Assembly: GCF_000150955.2 (NCBI RefSeq)
Contig: NC_011671.1
Location: 868,001 to 932,000, forward strand
Reading direction: 5' to 3'
From: Phaeodactylum tricornutum CCAP 1055/1
Lineage: Eukaryota > Bacillariophyta > Bacillariophyceae > Surirellales > Neidiaceae
DNA: 64,000 nucleotides
The notes below the pieces were generated by a model that made no database searches, had not been told where the DNA came from, and saw only the letters and a program-made list of their open reading frames with translations. The position numbers and the translations under genes were made by a program. Position 1 is the stretch's first letter; every line of letters begins with the position of its first letter. Of the stretch, positions 31,116-42,337 are shown in pieces.

Positions 31116-31589
31116 GAATTATTCATGCAACTTTTCGATATTCGTAGAGTAGCTATTCTCTGGTGGAGCGCACTTTTTTCGACAAGTTGATATTCTTCAC
31201 GTTCAGCTGGACCAGGGACAGGAAAGAAATTGTGATGGATTGCGATCTTGCTCATCAACTTGCTCGAAATAGGCGAATTAATTGGAGCGGTGTCGATTCT
31301 AGATTCTAGATGCTTACTCACTTTCTGTGCATTAGGTCTCTAGTAGAGAGCACCAAGCAAAGTCGGCCGAAGTTTCCGGGTTTTGTTTGCGGTTACGCGA
31401 AAACCGATTCGTGTTTCGTGTTCCCAGCGAAACACGAAATGATTTATACGGACCGGTTAGCTTCGCTGAAAAAGCGGCTCGGAAGGAACAGCTTCACAAA
31501 TTCCGTCGTTGCTCAGCGATCAACGATCTCTTCCACCGGCGACCGCTGTGTTCATTGCATTCTCCTTCAATTTTTGATCTGTGGAAAAC
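31116..31589. other. Divergent intergenic region with a perfect 11-bp inverted repeat
   Basis: 474 bp between the hydroxylase start and the small basic protein start. It contains the inverted repeat at 31408-31438. No gene is supported. Confidence 0.4.
31408..31438. repeat. Perfect 11-bp inverted repeat, 9-nt spacer
   Basis: TTCGTGTTTCG (31408-31418) and its exact complement CGAAACACGAA (31428-31438) are separated by 9 nt. It lies 150 bp upstream of the ATG at 31590. It could be a dimeric factor site or a hairpin in the 5' leader. Confidence 0.6.
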
Positions 31590-32051
31590 ATGAAGATCGA
31601 CACGAAGAAATGCAAGTTGCTGGAAGGAGCTCCTTCAACGTACGTTCGCGAGAATCCGTTCTTCGACTACCGCGACAACGACCCAGAGCCGTCGGAAAAT
31701 AAAGGTCGTCAAACACGCTTCGAGCTCACCAGTGTTGTATCTCCCGTCAAACGAAGTCGTCGAGTCGAGTGCCTGGATTCCACGGAGCCTGTTACGGAGA
31801 CTCGCAGTATTTGTATGGATGACCTCATGGGTCGCCTGGCCCACCTGTCGCTCCAATCCGTTACTGGGTCGACCACGTCCACCAACATCGCAATCGAGCG
31901 CCAGCAAGCGGCGGGAATCTCCCCCTTATACGAATTTAATGAACAAAATTCGCTGGGCTGCATTTCTTTGACCATTCCAAGTTCCAAAATCGAGCACAAG
32001 ATGGTCAAGGTTCGTCGATCCGCGCGCATCGCGAACGCCGCCCGTTCGTAG
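31590..32051 (+). CDS. Small unknown protein, basic C-terminus
   Basis: 153 residues from ATG 31590 (an in-frame GTG at 31581 is ignored). I recognise no family. It is polar, with SPVKRSRRVE near residue 55 and a basic end MVKVRRSARIANAARS, so a nuclear location is possible. SVVSPVKR would suit a CDK-type phosphosite. Frame length is modest; existence is likely but not certain. Confidence 0.5.
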   Translation: MKIDTKKCKLLEGAPSTYVRENPFFDYRDNDPEPSENKGRQTRFELTSVVSPVKRSRRVECLDSTEPVTETRSICMDDLMGRLAHLSLQSVTGSTTSTNIAIERQQAAGISPLYEFNEQNSLGCISLTIPSSKIEHKMVKVRRSARIANAARS

Positions 32052-32281
32052 AGAGACTACCTGAATAAACGTAGCTCCAGCTTGGACTCAGCATACGCTA
32101 GGAGAGTAAAACACTCGTACATACGCTTAACAATTATAAAACTACTGATGATCATGAACAAGTGTGTTTCTTGCAGTCTATGAGGATATTGTTTTCTATA
32201 CCGGAACCCAATCGGATACGTCTCACATGAAGTATGCGTGAGCGAAGTCGGCCTTGGTCGCTAGAGGAAGAAGAAAGTGCC

Positions 32282-34873
32282 TTATTTCCTGGACGCCCAA
32301 GTACCCAGCAATTTCGGCTGCGTCGCCGCTATTCCTGTGACAGGTTTGCTGGAGAGGGCAGGCTCGTCTAGGGCTGGCCTTGTTGGACCTGACGAAGGCG
32401 GAAGAGAGTTTCTGTTTTCTTCGTGAGGTGTCGTCAGCGGCGCTTCAATGGCTTGTCGAGCCGAAGACGACGCCCTTGAAAGAGCTCCACCTTTTACTGT
32501 AGTACTAGCGAGGGATGGCCAAGCCGATTGAGTATGCGAAGCGACAGTAAGTGGTTGCCGAGGTGCTCGAGCCGGCAGTTGCGGGCTCTTTTGGTGTTGA
32601 CGCCAGTCAGAGGACGGGGACACTGTTGATACCATACTACGAGCCGACGATATCGGAACCTTGCTCCATCCGGCCGTCTTTGTTCCTGGGATATCGTGCA
32701 GAGTACGAGGTGGAGCCGTCGTGCAGGTATGTGTGTCACGCAGTGCAATTGCACCTTCGCCTCCGGAACAAAGAAAAGTCGCTGCATTTGAAATCGACTC
32801 CGCCGCAACCTTTTGCTTTCGACCGCCTGTTGTGACTTTGTCAGCAGCTTGCCACGAATCCTTCCTCGGATCAGACTTGATCATTCCTATTTCAGTGGCA
32901 GTTCCAGGATTCGCTGTTTGGCATTCGTCGCGGAGTATGGCCGATTTTAAATTCTCGGAAAGCAGCGAATGAGGTCGTGTCGGGTCTGGAGTTGGCTCGT
33001 CTGTACCCTTCTGTCTGAGACATGAAACCTCATCATTGCAAGCATTCTTGCCATAATCTCCAACTTCCAACGGAACCGGAACTTTCGCCCGAGAAGTAGC
33101 TGCAGAGCTGACTGTCGCGATGGCTTGGGAAGCGCTCGGGCTATTGAGTGTCGAAGCAGCAAGTTTAGTCACTTCCGAAGTCCCGTTGTCCACTTTCTTT
33201 TTACGCTTTCGTGGCGGGCGTTTTTTGACGACAGGTGTTTCAGTCTCGTCAGCCATGCCCATTTTGCTAGAAGCGCATTCCGAAACAGATTCTCCATCCT
33301 CCTCAATAGACTGCCAGTATGAGTCGACTTCGCCCTCGCCTCGTTCTGGGAGACGAAAATCGTCTTGCACAAACGAAAAGCCACGAAAGACATCAGAATC
33401 GACGCGTCGCGGACAGAAGGTTTGGTTTGTCATTTCGACTACCGATCGTGGCAACGACATTTGTGTAAACTCGTCGTGAAAGTGCTTCAAATCTTGGTCA
33501 TTCTTCACCGCCAGAGTTTGCGGCGGTTCGACTTCCTTGCGCTCCAATTTGTTCCACTCGATGGATTGGAAAAAGTCTGCCTTTTTAAGCCCCGCGACGC
33601 CTCCAACTTCAAACATGCTACTTTTTGCAGCACCGAGTCGGGCTTGCACGTTCCGATTCAGCAGTCCTTTGAGCAACTTACAAGCCGCCGAGGATGAGCC
33701 GACTGGCATTTTCACCTTTTCCGACATGATCTTGCGAAACAAATCTTTGGAGCCCTCATTGCGTTTGCGCTGAAAGGGAGGCAAGCCCGACATCATTTCG
33801 TACGCAATGCACCCCAAACTCCAGTAGTCGGCAGCCCGACTATAGCCTTGCCGGGCGACCATTTCTGGCGCCATGTACTCTTGCGTTCCACAAACTGTCA
33901 AGGCACGGGAGCTTTCTTCATCAAAGCCTTCCGTCCCGAAATCTTTCGCTAGTCCAAAATCGGTCAAGCATACGTGTCCGTCCGATCCGAGGAGAATGTT
34001 CTCCGGTTTGAGATCACGGTGGAGTATCCCGAGAACGTGCAAGTGGTCAAGCGCGAGAATAATTTCTGCAAGATAGAATTCGGCAGTTTTTTCCAAAAAG
34101 ATCCCTTCCCTTCCCAGCCGCAAAAAGAGTTCCCCGCCGGCCAAAAAATCCATAATGATAAAGAGCTTTTCTTTGGTTTGGAAGCTACAGTGCATCGTGA
34201 CAACAAAGGGATGCCGCACTTTGGTCAAAATATTGCGTTCAGCCTGCACGTTTTCCACGTAACCTTGTTTACGTCGTAACAAACGTTTGGAAATAATCTT
34301 CATGGCCAATACCTGGCTGGTTTGACGGTTGCGGACCTGCAAAACTTTGCCAAAGGCACCCATGCCGATGACCTTGAGCAAATCAAAGTCTTTGGGAGAA
34401 ACGTAGCGTTTCGATTTGTCCACGTGGGGATCCATTAGCGCTGAGGCAAAGGACTCAGTGTGTGATTGCATCGTCAATTTGTTGTCCCGTTGAGATTCAC
34501 TGGGCGAAGGTTGATGCGAGTTGGCGGCTAGCGCAGCAAACGTGTCGAAAGATTCAAGGTCCGCTTTATCGAGAATCGTGCTAGTTTCCATTCGAATCTT
34601 TCCACCATGGAGTTCTCGTGGAACTTTAAGGGACTCGGCAGCGTCCTTGAAGGTCTCAAAATCCTCGTCCCGGTGAATGGCAGATTCTTCCGCTTGTAGA
34701 GTGCAGGAACGCTGCACGGCCGTCGATAGCCCAACGTCCACAACATCCAGTGCATCTCGAGCGATGCCGTTCCCGTTGGTACCGACCAAATCACCTACAG
34801 TTCCGTTTACCGGTGTATGCGGCGGAAGTGACGCGGTGGGGGTCGCCGCTGCCTGCGCTGCTACAGTCGCCAT
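32282..34873 (-). CDS. AGC-family Ser/Thr kinase, S6K/SGK-like
   Basis: 863 residues from ATG 34873; the frame is open to GTG 35089 but without an earlier ATG. The kinase domain spans about 163-435: glycine loop IGMGAFGKV, Lys192, HRDLKPENILL (Asp287), DFGLAKDFG, and activation loop LTVCGTQEYMAPE with phosphorylatable Thr326. An AGC C-terminal extension follows, with hydrophobic motif FRGFSF (496-501, Ser500), as in S6K, SGK and Akt, where PDK1 and TORC would act. No PH domain is seen in the N-terminal 160 residues, which look disordered. The last 340 residues are unusual in length, low-complexity, and carry a basic cluster (KKRPPRKRKKK) that may direct nuclear import. Confidence 0.9.
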   Translation of the reverse strand: MATVAAQAAATPTASLPPHTPVNGTVGDLVGTNGNGIARDALDVVDVGLSTAVQRSCTLQAEESAIHRDEDFETFKDAAESLKVPRELHGGKIRMETSTILDKADLESFDTFAALAANSHQPSPSESQRDNKLTMQSHTESFASALMDPHVDKSKRYVSPKDFDLLKVIGMGAFGKVLQVRNRQTSQVLAMKIISKRLLRRKQGYVENVQAERNILTKVRHPFVVTMHCSFQTKEKLFIIMDFLAGGELFLRLGREGIFLEKTAEFYLAEIILALDHLHVLGILHRDLKPENILLGSDGHVCLTDFGLAKDFGTEGFDEESSRALTVCGTQEYMAPEMVARQGYSRAADYWSLGCIAYEMMSGLPPFQRKRNEGSKDLFRKIMSEKVKMPVGSSSAACKLLKGLLNRNVQARLGAAKSSMFEVGGVAGLKKADFFQSIEWNKLERKEVEPPQTLAVKNDQDLKHFHDEFTQMSLPRSVVEMTNQTFCPRRVDSDVFRGFSFVQDDFRLPERGEGEVDSYWQSIEEDGESVSECASSKMGMADETETPVVKKRPPRKRKKKVDNGTSEVTKLAASTLNSPSASQAIATVSSAATSRAKVPVPLEVGDYGKNACNDEVSCLRQKGTDEPTPDPTRPHSLLSENLKSAILRDECQTANPGTATEIGMIKSDPRKDSWQAADKVTTGGRKQKVAAESISNAATFLCSGGEGAIALRDTHTCTTAPPRTLHDIPGTKTAGWSKVPISSARSMVSTVSPSSDWRQHQKSPQLPARAPRQPLTVASHTQSAWPSLASTTVKGGALSRASSSARQAIEAPLTTPHEENRNSLPPSSGPTRPALDEPALSSKPVTGIAATQPKLLGTWASRK

Positions 34874-35580
34874 GCTTGTAGTGTCGGCTTGCACGACAAG
34901 AACAAGCGAAGGAGTAACCGAGGACGAATGCTGCAATGAGGAAAGTCTGACAGCATGAACGGCAAGATGTGTCCTCTGAAAAAAAGTACTCTGACTTTTA
35001 ATATATGTCGATGACAGACTCGAGATCTTTTTGCACGAGCCTGCGAGATCTCCTAAAGGTTGACCTCTTCTAATAGTGATGCTTGTCACTGACCGACCTT
35101 GTGTCCATCACTATCAGTGGGCAAACACGAATAAAACGTGTCGGGGGTCGTTTGCGTCAAGTCCAGTCCCTGTCAGCCCAATTTTTCCAATCATCGACCC
35201 GTATGAATCGGCGATTTGCCGCGGATTTGTTGGTCGTGAGAAGCACATCGTACGTCAGGACGGACGATGATCCGACGGTTCGAACAATGAATGTAGAATA
35301 TAGAATCGCGAACGGGATTTGTATGCGATTTCGTTTCGAACGTTCCATACCATTGTCTGGCATGGACCCGCTGCCAGACAGTATGAGGTGTCTCGTACTC
35401 CTCATGACTGTGAGAACACCTATCACACGCGCTTCTTGTCTGATTCACTGTCAAGCCAAGACGATCTTTCGACCATGAAGATTTCGACGACGTTCCTCTG
35501 ATGCAAATCAGCTCACTTGCTGTTACACCACAGTCTTTTTACTGTCATTTCACCCTTTCTCCTGCCGTCATTGTTACAGC
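34874..35580. other. Divergent intergenic region of the kinase and glycerol kinase genes
   Basis: 707 bp with no supported gene. It contains ACGTCA (35252-35257) and, directly before the glycerol kinase ATG, a TTGTTACAG sequence that could be a 3' splice site of a leader intron. Neither is proved. Confidence 0.3.
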
Positions 35581-37335
35581 ATGGCGGAGACACACGAAGT
35601 GAAAGTCCAAGTATTTGACAATGTCTTAAAAGAAGATTACTTGAAGAACTTTACGCCCATCAAGAACAAAAAGAAGAAAAAGAAAAACAAGGAAAATCCC
35701 AACAAACTTGTGGGGGCCATCGACCAAGGCACTTCTTCTACTCGGTTTGTTGTATTTACCACAAAAGGCCGGATTGCGGCATCTTCGCAAATGGAACACA
35801 CGCAGATATTTCCGGAATCAAACGCCGGATGGCACGAACACGACCCGGTCGAGATTTTCCGCAACACGGCAACCTGCATTCAAGCAACGCTGCAGGCGCT
35901 CGAACGGAAATCCTACGCGGTATTTCTTTCCGCTGTAGGCATTACCAATCAGCGGGAAACGACTATTGCGTGGAATCGAGTCACCGGGGTACCTTACTAC
36001 AACGCCATTGTCTGGGACGATACAAGGACCACGGGTATTGCCAAAGCGATCGCTCAGGGTAACTCGAATCGCCTGCGAGATCAGACAGGCTTACCGTTGG
36101 CAAGTTACTTTGCAGGTACAAAAGTCAAGTGGTTATTGGACAACGTCGAAGCCTTAAGAAAGGACTTGGAAGACGATGCGAAGTCTAGCGAAGTTTGTTT
36201 CGGAACTATCGATTCCTGGTTGGTTTATCAACTTACTGGCACCAAATCTAATCACGACGGTGCAATTAACTCGGGAGGAGTCTTTGTGACGGACGCTACC
36301 AATGCATCCCGTTGGTTGTTTATGGACTTGGCAGCCCGTGTGTGGGATCAGACTTTGGTTAACGCCGTTTGTGCGCCGCATAGAGTTCCACTTTCGGCAT
36401 TGCCGGAAATCTGCCCCAGTAGTCACGTTTACGCAACCTGTAAAGGAATCGAAGTAGGTGTTCCCGGTCTCGACAAAGTTCCCTTGGCAGCCATCTTGGG
36501 AGATCAACAGGCCGCTCTCTTTGGGCAGACTGCCTTTGCTCCAGGAGAAGCCAAGAATACCTATGGTACCGGTTTGTTCCTCATGATGAATACCGGGACT
36601 AAAATCGTTCCGTCTAAGCATGGTCTCTTGACCACTGTCGCTTACCAAATTGGGCAAAATGCCCCCGTTCAATACGCTCTTGAAGGCAGCGTCTCCCATT
36701 CGGGTAGCACTATTCAATGGCTCCGCGATCAGCTTCAAATCATAAAAGATGCGCCAGAATCTGAAACCATGGCGAGAACGTGTGACTCCAACCAAGGCTT
36801 GTATTTTGTACCGGCATTTTCGGGACTCTTCGCCCCGCATTGGCGTTCAGACGCTCGCGCGTGCATTGTGGGAATGACGGCTTCCCACCACAGGGGGCAC
36901 GTGTGTCGGGCCGCCCTCGAAGCTGCAGCGTACCAAACTCACGAAGTCTTCGCCGCGATCGAAGCAGATTCTAACGTGACGTTGCGGACACTCAATGTGG
37001 ATGGGGGCGGAACACACAATCAATTATTGATGCAGTTCCAAGCGGATATTATTGGTGTACCAGTGGTCAAACCTGCCGTTATGGAAACCACATCAATGGG
37101 TGCTGCGTTTGCCGCCGGTTTGGCAGTGGGAATCTGGCAGGATCAACAGGAAATCAAAGAATTATGGACTGCAGCTCAAACATTCAATCCAAAAATGGAT
37201 GTTGAAGAACGAGACTCTTCCCTCGCGGGCTGGAGAAAGGCAGTTTCCAAAAGCCTCGATTGGGTAGGTGAAGACCAGGACGCAAAGAAAGAAGATATCT
37301 GGTTGCTATGTCCGATGAATCGGAACATATTTTAA
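35581..37335 (+). CDS. GK: Glycerol kinase
   Basis: FGGY-family kinase that makes glycerol 3-phosphate from glycerol and ATP. The frame is 584 residues from ATG 35581. An N-terminal extension with a poly-lysine run (KNKKKKKKNKENPN) precedes the usual start KLVGAIDQGTSSTRF. GWHEHDPVEIF, GITNQRETT, NAIVWDDTRT and GDQQAALFGQ are family hallmarks, as is AKNTYGTGLF. The C-terminal WRKAVSKSLDWVGED aligns with the human end. After that the frame runs on for 18 residues to TAA 37333, while a different frame encodes an acidic tail and a membrane segment. An alternative splice from GTAGGT at 37264 to an AG at 37384-37385 would join the kinase to that tail; see the next entry. Confidence 0.92.
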   Translation: MAETHEVKVQVFDNVLKEDYLKNFTPIKNKKKKKKNKENPNKLVGAIDQGTSSTRFVVFTTKGRIAASSQMEHTQIFPESNAGWHEHDPVEIFRNTATCIQATLQALERKSYAVFLSAVGITNQRETTIAWNRVTGVPYYNAIVWDDTRTTGIAKAIAQGNSNRLRDQTGLPLASYFAGTKVKWLLDNVEALRKDLEDDAKSSEVCFGTIDSWLVYQLTGTKSNHDGAINSGGVFVTDATNASRWLFMDLAARVWDQTLVNAVCAPHRVPLSALPEICPSSHVYATCKGIEVGVPGLDKVPLAAILGDQQAALFGQTAFAPGEAKNTYGTGLFLMMNTGTKIVPSKHGLLTTVAYQIGQNAPVQYALEGSVSHSGSTIQWLRDQLQIIKDAPESETMARTCDSNQGLYFVPAFSGLFAPHWRSDARACIVGMTASHHRGHVCRAALEAAAYQTHEVFAAIEADSNVTLRTLNVDGGGTHNQLLMQFQADIIGVPVVKPAVMETTSMGAAFAAGLAVGIWQDQQEIKELWTAAQTFNPKMDVEERDSSLAGWRKAVSKSLDWVGEDQDAKKEDIWLLCPMNRNIF

Positions 37336-37658
37336 ATGAAGCCATCGCTTCGTCTACTCATGGGGTTGCCAACTTATCACTAAAGACAGAAGCTGGGAAT
37401 GGTGTTCACGTACAATCAGAGAAAAAGGACAGCATTACGATTGAGCCTGAAAAAGTGAAAGAAACTATCATTTCAAAGTCCGGAGATTCTAACCAGTCCG
37501 CTGATCAGGTCCAGAATCAAGCCGATACCCGCTCCACAACACTTTCAGAGAACAAAGCGAATCTATTGCAGGAAAGGGTTACAGCTCCGATAATGGTGGC
37601 GTCAGTCGGGGCGGCGGCAATACTTGGGTTTCTGATAGGGAGAAGCCGACGGATATAG
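37308..37658 (+). CDS. Overlapping frame with C-terminal membrane anchor
   Basis: Open frame of 116 residues overlapping the last 28 bp of glycerol kinase in a different phase. It is acidic and polar, then ends APIMVASVGAAAILGFLIGRSRRI-like (a single span with a basic tip, positions about 37580-37655). That is a tail-anchor layout. Human glycerol kinase is attached to mitochondria by such a tail. I infer that it is either a separate small tail-anchored protein starting at ATG 37308, or a final exon of glycerol kinase from 37386 (kinase plus tail about 651 residues). Confidence 0.45.
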   Translation: MSDESEHILNEAIASSTHGVANLSLKTEAGNGVHVQSEKKDSITIEPEKVKETIISKSGDSNQSADQVQNQADTRSTTLSENKANLLQERVTAPIMVASVGAAAILGFLIGRSRRI

Positions 37659-37717
37659 AGCGATTATATAGGGAATTAGTCTCTTATGCTACGAGTCTTT
37701 TTGTGGTCTACCTACAT

Positions 37718-40700
37718 CTATTCTTTCTTGAACATCAAGAGCATTCGGTAGGAAACAGCAAACCCACCAAAGACATTAATAGCTGCCACACCGGTGGCCA
37801 CACAACCGAGGACGCTCGTAGGGCTGCCGGTTTCGGTACTGACCATAAGAATTCCACCCAGAATTACGACACCAGACAAAGCGTTGCTGGTGCTCATCAG
37901 AGGGCTGAAAAGAGCTGGTTCAACGTTCCAGATCAGGTAATATCCGAGAAATCCTGCAAGTATAAAATATCCCAACTGCTGCGTGAAGACCACAGGTGCG
38001 TATGCTGCAACAATGCCGAAAAAGGCGCCGATAACAACCAGTCCGACAAATTCTCCAAGAGGTGCCAAATCAAACACACGCTTCGACCAGATAGAAGGTT
38101 CCTTTGGTGTTTCATTTCGAAGCTGAGGAATTGGGTCATTTTTGGTGCCGTTGCCGGCATTCGTCTTAGTAATGCTATCAGGAGGCGGAAAAGTTACTTC
38201 TTCATCTAAAACGGTCGTCATTCCACGGATAACGGTATCCTTCATATCAATGTTGAACCTCTTTTCCTTGCATAAAATGCCAAACAAGTTGACAATATTG
38301 TTGCTGTACATCGTGGAAGCTTGCCAAGCCATGGCTTGGTTAGTCATATCGCTACCAATTATCGTGACGCCTTTGTGTACGTAAATCTCGTCTTTTTTGG
38401 TCAGCTCACAATTTCCACCGCTTGATCCGGCCAAATCAATAACGACGCTTCCAGGTTTCATCTGATCGACAGCATCCTGCTTAATCAAAACGGGAGCCTT
38501 CCGTCCCGGAATCGCTGCGGTCGTAATGATAACATCACATTCCTTAGCCTGTTTGAAAAACATTTCCATCTCTTTTTGGTAGAAGTCCTCGCTCATTACC
38601 TTGGCGTACCCCGCAGAGTCGCCACCGTCGCCGCTACTAAAACTGAGCATCAGAAACTCCCCACCAAGTGATTCGACTTGCTCTTTGGTTTCCAAACGGG
38701 TATCGAAGGCTTTCACGATTGCCCCCATACTGGATGCCGTGCTGATGGCTGCAAGTCCCGCAACCCCAGCGCCTACTACGAGCACCTTAGCTGCTTCAAA
38801 GCTTCCAGCCGAGGTCACCTCGCCGTTCAGGAATCGTTGGTAGTGATTCGCAGCCTGAATTACGGCACGGTATCCAGCAATTTTGGCTTGTGAGCTCAGT
38901 ACATCCAAACTCTGAGCACGTGAAATACGCGGGATTGCATCGACGGCGAGCAAATTAACACCAGCAGCTTTGGCCTTGTCCATGAGCAATTTCCCTTGGT
39001 CCGTTCGAGGCCCCACGAAAGAAATCAGTGTTTTGCCTTTTCCAACCATATCGATTTCGTGTTTACCCGTATCTGTGTTCATGATAGGTTCGCGGATTTT
39101 GACTATGACGTCCGCCGCGGCATAGACTTCTTCGGCCTGGTTCAAAACGGTTGCGCCAACTTTTTCGTAGTCTGAGTCAGAGAAGTCTCCTCTGTTCCCA
39201 GCGCCGCGTTCAACGCATACCATAACGCCTTGTTTGAGAAGGCGTTTGGCACCATCAGGGACAATGGCGACCTTGCATTCTCCTTTTTCGATTTCTTTGA
39301 CCACCCCAACTTTAACGAAAGCTTCGTCTCGGAGTTTTGGAATGTCGGCGTAAAACTCGTCCACAGGTTCAACTTTTTGCTGTGCGGGCGTCTCCATATC
39401 AGTGTGATCTGTATCAGAATCACCTTCAGGAGTCTTTACCTCTCCGAGAAGTTTGAGGAGCTTGTCTGTGCTTTGTTTGGCATCTCCCAGATACATGGCA
39501 TTGTTTTCTTTCAAGAAAAGTGGATTGTCGACACCAGCATAGCCAGTTCGTAAACTGCGCTTCATAACAATAGTATGCTTGGCCTTCCAAACCTCTAGGA
39601 CAGGCATACCCGCGATAGGACTTGTAGGGTTTGTTTGAGCCGCTGGATTGACAATATCGTTCGCGCCAAGTATCAAAACGACGTCTGTCTTCTCAAAGTC
39701 GGCATTAATATCATCCATGGAGAATGTAATGTTGTAAGGTACACGTGCTTCCGCCAGAAGCACCGGCATGTGACCAGGCATTCGTCCAGCGACGGGATGA
39801 ATCGCAAAGCGTACGTTGACACCGCGAGCGCGGAGACGAGATGTGAGGTCTGCGATCGAGTGCTGTGCTTTGGCGACCGCCATTCCGTATCCAGGAACAA
39901 TAATGACAGATTTTGCGGCCGTCAAAAGGTCCACAACGTCCTCGGCCGATACTTCCTGGACAGTTCCTTGCTCGTCGTTGTTGTCGCCTGTTTTCACAAC
40001 TTGCTGCGACTTGCTGCCTTCGCCAAAGTCTCCCATGAGTACGTTGGTAATACTTCGATTCATGGCCATGCACATGACAAGTGTCCTGAGATCATTTGAT
40101 ACAAAATACTCGTGAGATTTATCCTCACGCTCTTTCCAGAGACGGTGAGGTCGAGCGTGTTACTTACAAAATCAAGCCACTGCAACCAACAAAGGCACCA
40201 GCTACAACCAACGCCTTATTGGACAGCATAAATCCCGCAGCCGACGTACTGAATCCAGAAAGTGAGTTTAGGAAACTGATACTGACCGGCATGTCGCCAC
40301 CTCCAATCGCCTACAGAACACACGGAAAGAAGAAATACGTGAGCCACGTGGTCCGACTGAGTCCGTCCTTCCGATATCGATCGAAAGCACTCGCATCTCA
40401 CGAGAAAGTAGGTTCCACTTACCATGACGGAGGTGAAGCCGTAAAGAGCCGCGACCACCGTAACTATAAGAATGTATCCCATCCCGGCTCCGCGGTCGTT
40501 CCAGTACTGATTTCCCGAGAAGGCCAAAGCACCAAAGACGATCATGACGGCCAGCATGATGAGGTTCGACAAACCTCGCATAGGCAGAACCCGGGGTCGA
40601 CTCGCCAACCATCCGTGCAACTTGCACACCGCCACCATGCTTCCTGTAAAGGTCATCATACCAATCACAATGGAGAGCACCAAAGCAACTCCCTGGACCC

Positions 40701-41260
40701 ACAACATAGAATCTGACTGTTCTGTAATAACGTTACCGTTGCGAATTACCAACGTTGCTTGAGGATCCAGATAGGTTCCAATACCGGTCAAGGCGGCGGC
40801 GAGTCCACCGAATCCGTTGTAAGCGCCGACCATTTCGGGCAAGCCGGTCATGCCAACGGCGTAGGCGCTGACGAGACCGAGTATAGCACCGGGGGCCATA
40901 CTCGCAGCCACCAACCATGGACCGTCCGCGTATGTGTACGTCGTGTCGGCCCAGTAGGCGGCAATCAAAGCAATCATGCCGCCTATGCCGTACAGCATGC
41001 CCATTTTGGAAGTGCTGACCTACAAAGTCAGACATACGTGAGTGTTAGAACAAGAAAAGAAAGATGGTTGATGTGGAATCCAAAGTGGAATTCTCAAAGG
41101 CCTATCAATAAATCTTTCGGCAAATTCCGTCGTGAATGCGTACCTTGGAAAGGCCCATGAGACAGAGGATGAAGCAGGTTACACCGACGACGACCACCGT
41201 GTCGAGCCAGGCATTGTCAATCCAGATGGGATCGTCGGCTCCATAGTCTTGCTGATCCAT
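37718..41260 (-). CDS. NNT: Proton-translocating NAD(P) transhydrogenase, beta-alpha fused (4 exons)
   Basis: Couples proton flow to hydride transfer from NADH to NADP+. Exons are 41260-41144, 41019-40423, 40310-40168 and 40085-37718. Introns of 124, 112 and 82 bp all follow GT...AG. The 1074-residue product runs in the order PntB membrane part ([23 protein letters not shown]), NADP domain III ([27 protein letters not shown]), linker, NAD domain I ([46 protein letters not shown]), then the PntA membrane spans at the C-terminus. Animals have alpha first; the beta-first order resembles that of Entamoeba and Eimeria. No presequence precedes [11 protein letters not shown], so the membrane it uses is uncertain (mitochondrion or plastid envelope). 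Confidence 0.92.
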
Positions 41261-42337
41261 GATTGTCTAGATGTTCTTGCTATCTTTGGCACGTAATTTG
41301 CTGAAGATGTAGATGGCGTATCTACGTAAGGCTTCTTGTTTTTATGAAGGTTGTCGACATGTCGCTTGCGCTGTTTTGTTCTGCCGTGCGACAGTGGACG
41401 AGTCGAGCCCTGCCAATTGGCACGCTTCGTTCTCATTGGATTGCTCGATGCGAAGCGTCCCTCTTCGTGAGTCTTCGATTCGCGACATCCTTTGCGGTAC
41501 GTCTCGTGCTACGCGTCGACTGGATGATTCGGTCCCCCCCCCCCCGGATTCGTGGGCGTCGCTGGTGGCAATTCGATTGGGTTCGGAAACGCTCCGATCA
41601 ACGAAAGCGGCGTGTTCGCGTTTTTTCGAACTCACAATCCGGAAAATGGTCGAAAAGGTATCAAAAAACGGCGGGCGCGTTCGATACACATCGTGCCCGC
41701 AAAAGAAACTGTTTCATGTCAGGCACCATGAGTTCGAGAGTTATAAATACGAATGGCGCTTTCCCGAGTCATATCCTCTTTCTATGCTCCTGAAAAGTTA
41801 GTCACGGGAGTTCCATAAGTGTTCCGCAACATGAGACAGTTCCAATCTGTTCCGAGAATAGGTTGACATAAGTAAGCAAGTACGCCACTCCGCGAGATAG
41901 AGAAGCAAGATAGATCTCCCCGTACATGGTTCCTTTGCTTGCGAGCCCGGCAGGAGAGGTTGGATTTGTGTCGTCAAAACCCTGACCATGGGAACCCCCG
42001 ACCCCATGGCAAGCGCGGGCAAGACTTGCGGCAAGATCGCTGTCCGCTGGACTTTCTAGTCGAGCGATACAACTCAAACAAGCTTGATTGTTTGTATCTC
42101 AAAACGACTTTGCCACCACTACACCTACATACATTGATTGGTGTAGTTGAAAGCGTAAGAGGTCGTGCGGCATTGCCTCGGTGGGGACTGGAGTGTCGTA
42201 GCATCCTTCGACGAAGTGGAACCTTGTTGTCGTTCGCTACTTGCCGGAGTTGACGATTATACTCCAACTCCTTTACTGGACTGCCTGACGTTACAGTTTT
42301 CTGTATCGGCAGAATTCCCTAACTGTTTGGAGGCAAC
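41261..42337. other. Divergent intergenic region, poly-C run, no convincing gene
   Basis: 1.08 kb between the NNT and DOCK starts. It holds a run of 12 Cs at 41534-41545 and an inverted CCAAT (ATTGG) near 42138. Plus- and minus-strand frames of 100-160 residues between 41313 and 41801 overlap in three phases, depend on skewed composition and match nothing. I treat the region as regulatory. Confidence 0.35.

Noticed and set aside
36154-36840. Minus-strand frame opposite glycerol kinase (228 residues)
   Set aside because: Antisense shadow of conserved kinase coding sequence.
41313-41801. Overlapping frames of up to 162 residues before DOCK
   Set aside because: Three phases are open at once around a poly-C run; composition artefact.
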